In this document: piece by piece, positions 63,606 to 64,000 of the stretch | Position numbering within the stretch: the stretch's first letter is position 1 | How the letters are laid out: each line of letters begins with the position of its first letter | DNA from: Neostapfia colusana | Taxonomy: Eukaryota > Streptophyta > Magnoliopsida > Poales > Poaceae | Reading direction: 5' to 3' | Length of the DNA: 64,000 nucleotides | Assembly (NCBI GenBank): GCA_030760725.1 | Contig: JASWHV010000018.1 | Span: forward strand, 24,026,273 to 24,090,272 | Position numbers and translations under genes: made by a program | The notes under the pieces: generated by a model | Told to the model about the DNA's origin: nothing | Database searches by the model: none | Seen by the model: the letters and a program-made list of their open reading frames with translations, nothing else

Positions 63606-64000
63606 TTACTCAACATACGCCTCTAACAACTCCGGATGATTGCGTTGCAAATATTCCTCGCTTTCCCATGTAGCTTCGTCGGACGTGTGATTTTCCCATA
63701 GCACATTGAAAAATCGTAGCGTCCGATTCCTGGTTTCGCGAGTCTTTTCATCAATTATCCAGGTTGGTCACTCAACATATGTGAGGTCCGGCTTCAAATT
63801 TTCTATGTCTCCCGTGATAATCTCTGTTGGAACTTTTAAACACTTCCGCAACTGAGATATGTGGAAGACGTTATGTACTCCGACTAAGGTTGCCGGCAAC
63901 TCCAAACGGTATGCTACGGGTCCACATCTTTCAATGATGACGAAGGGACCGATAAAACGCGGAGCTAATTTTCCTTTCACTCCGAATCGGTGAATGCTCT
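63606..64000 (-). pseudogene. C3 pol C-terminus: integrase end and chromodomain-like tail
   Basis: Minus-strand frame with KGKLAPRFIGPF, VFHISQLRKCLK and LKPDLTYVE, matching C1/C2 integrase C-terminal regions. A TGA at 63768-63770 interrupts it. The frame then continues IIDEKTRETRNRTLRF through NVLWENHTSDEATWESEE to a TAA at 63606-63608, the chromodomain-like segment. It is continuous with the rest of pol beyond the window. Confidence 0.85.

Larger units (their letters stand above)
59423..64000 (-). mobile_element. C3: diverged chromovirus, 3' part
   Basis: Minus-strand element: 3' LTR 59423-63540, polypurine tract and the end of pol (63606-64000), continuing off the right edge. It is inserted in T9 gag (left flank GGACG, 59418-59422). 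The LTR is related to C1/C2 but clearly diverged, so it represents another subfamily. Confidence 0.88.

Overview
The window is plant nuclear DNA, almost certainly from a grass (Poaceae), and it consists entirely of nested LTR retrotransposons. No host gene, tRNA, rRNA or CRISPR array was found. The evidence is Ty3/gypsy polyproteins of two plant lineages, GC-rich Tat-type LTRs with repeated CACGTG boxes, 4-kb chromovirus LTRs, and insertions stacked inside one another. The species cannot be named from the sequence. The density and nesting fit pericentromeric or other heterochromatin.

Two lineages are present. 'T' elements are Tat-lineage Ty3/gypsy. Their LTRs are about 1.1 kb, start TGTCGGTACC and end CTTCGACA. 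Their priming site is TGGCGCGCCAGGTAGGGGGC, their protease active site reads DGGAG, and the RNase H is the archaeal-type domain typical of Tat. 'C' elements are chromoviruses of Tekay/Del type. Their LTRs are about 4.0-4.1 kb and start TGTAA. They have an initiator-tRNA-Met priming site, a CCHC gag, an FIDD reverse transcriptase and a C-terminal chromodomain-like segment.

Layout, left to right. T1 (minus; 5' LTR 1955-3048, gag to the left, runs off the window) sits in the integrase of T2. T2 (minus; 3049-25978, 5' LTR 24884-25978) is split again in gag by T3. T3 (plus; 7439-23569, TSD GGCGC) is split in gag by T4. T4 (plus; 8614-15182, TSD AGCGG) is an internally deleted copy with a triplicated gag segment. 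To the right lie remnants of T5 (plus), the oldest T element: an integrase scrap at 25979-26170, a 3' UTR at 33236-33489, and an LTR at 33490-33977 plus 42056-42639. C1 (plus; 26171-33235) is 5'-truncated and inserted in T5. T6 (minus; 33978-42050, TSD ACGCC) is inserted in the T5 LTR. T6 is non-autonomous: it has an intact gag, no pol, and a long coiled-coil ORF on its antisense strand. T7 (plus; from 42640) is a relative of T6 with a shrunken LTR. It carries T8, a solo LTR (minus; 44414-45510, TSD CTTGT), and is cut by C2.

C2 (plus; 45569-57930) is the best-preserved element. It has a full 4027-bp 5' LTR, a long leader, an unusual 314-residue ORF before gag, a gag-pol with one frameshift and one late stop, and a truncated 3' LTR. 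The LTR is fused to scrambled and inverted pieces of the T6-type antisense ORF (57931-58839). A partial T LTR with the start of gag follows (T9, 58857-59422). C3 (minus; 59423 to the edge) is a diverged chromovirus inserted in T9 gag.

Gag, protease, RT-RNase H and integrase would normally act together to package, copy and insert the element RNA. Here every complete pol is broken. The intact T6 gag, the near-intact C2 frames and the two accessory ORFs (35568-37297 and 51097-52041) are the most informative coding sequences.
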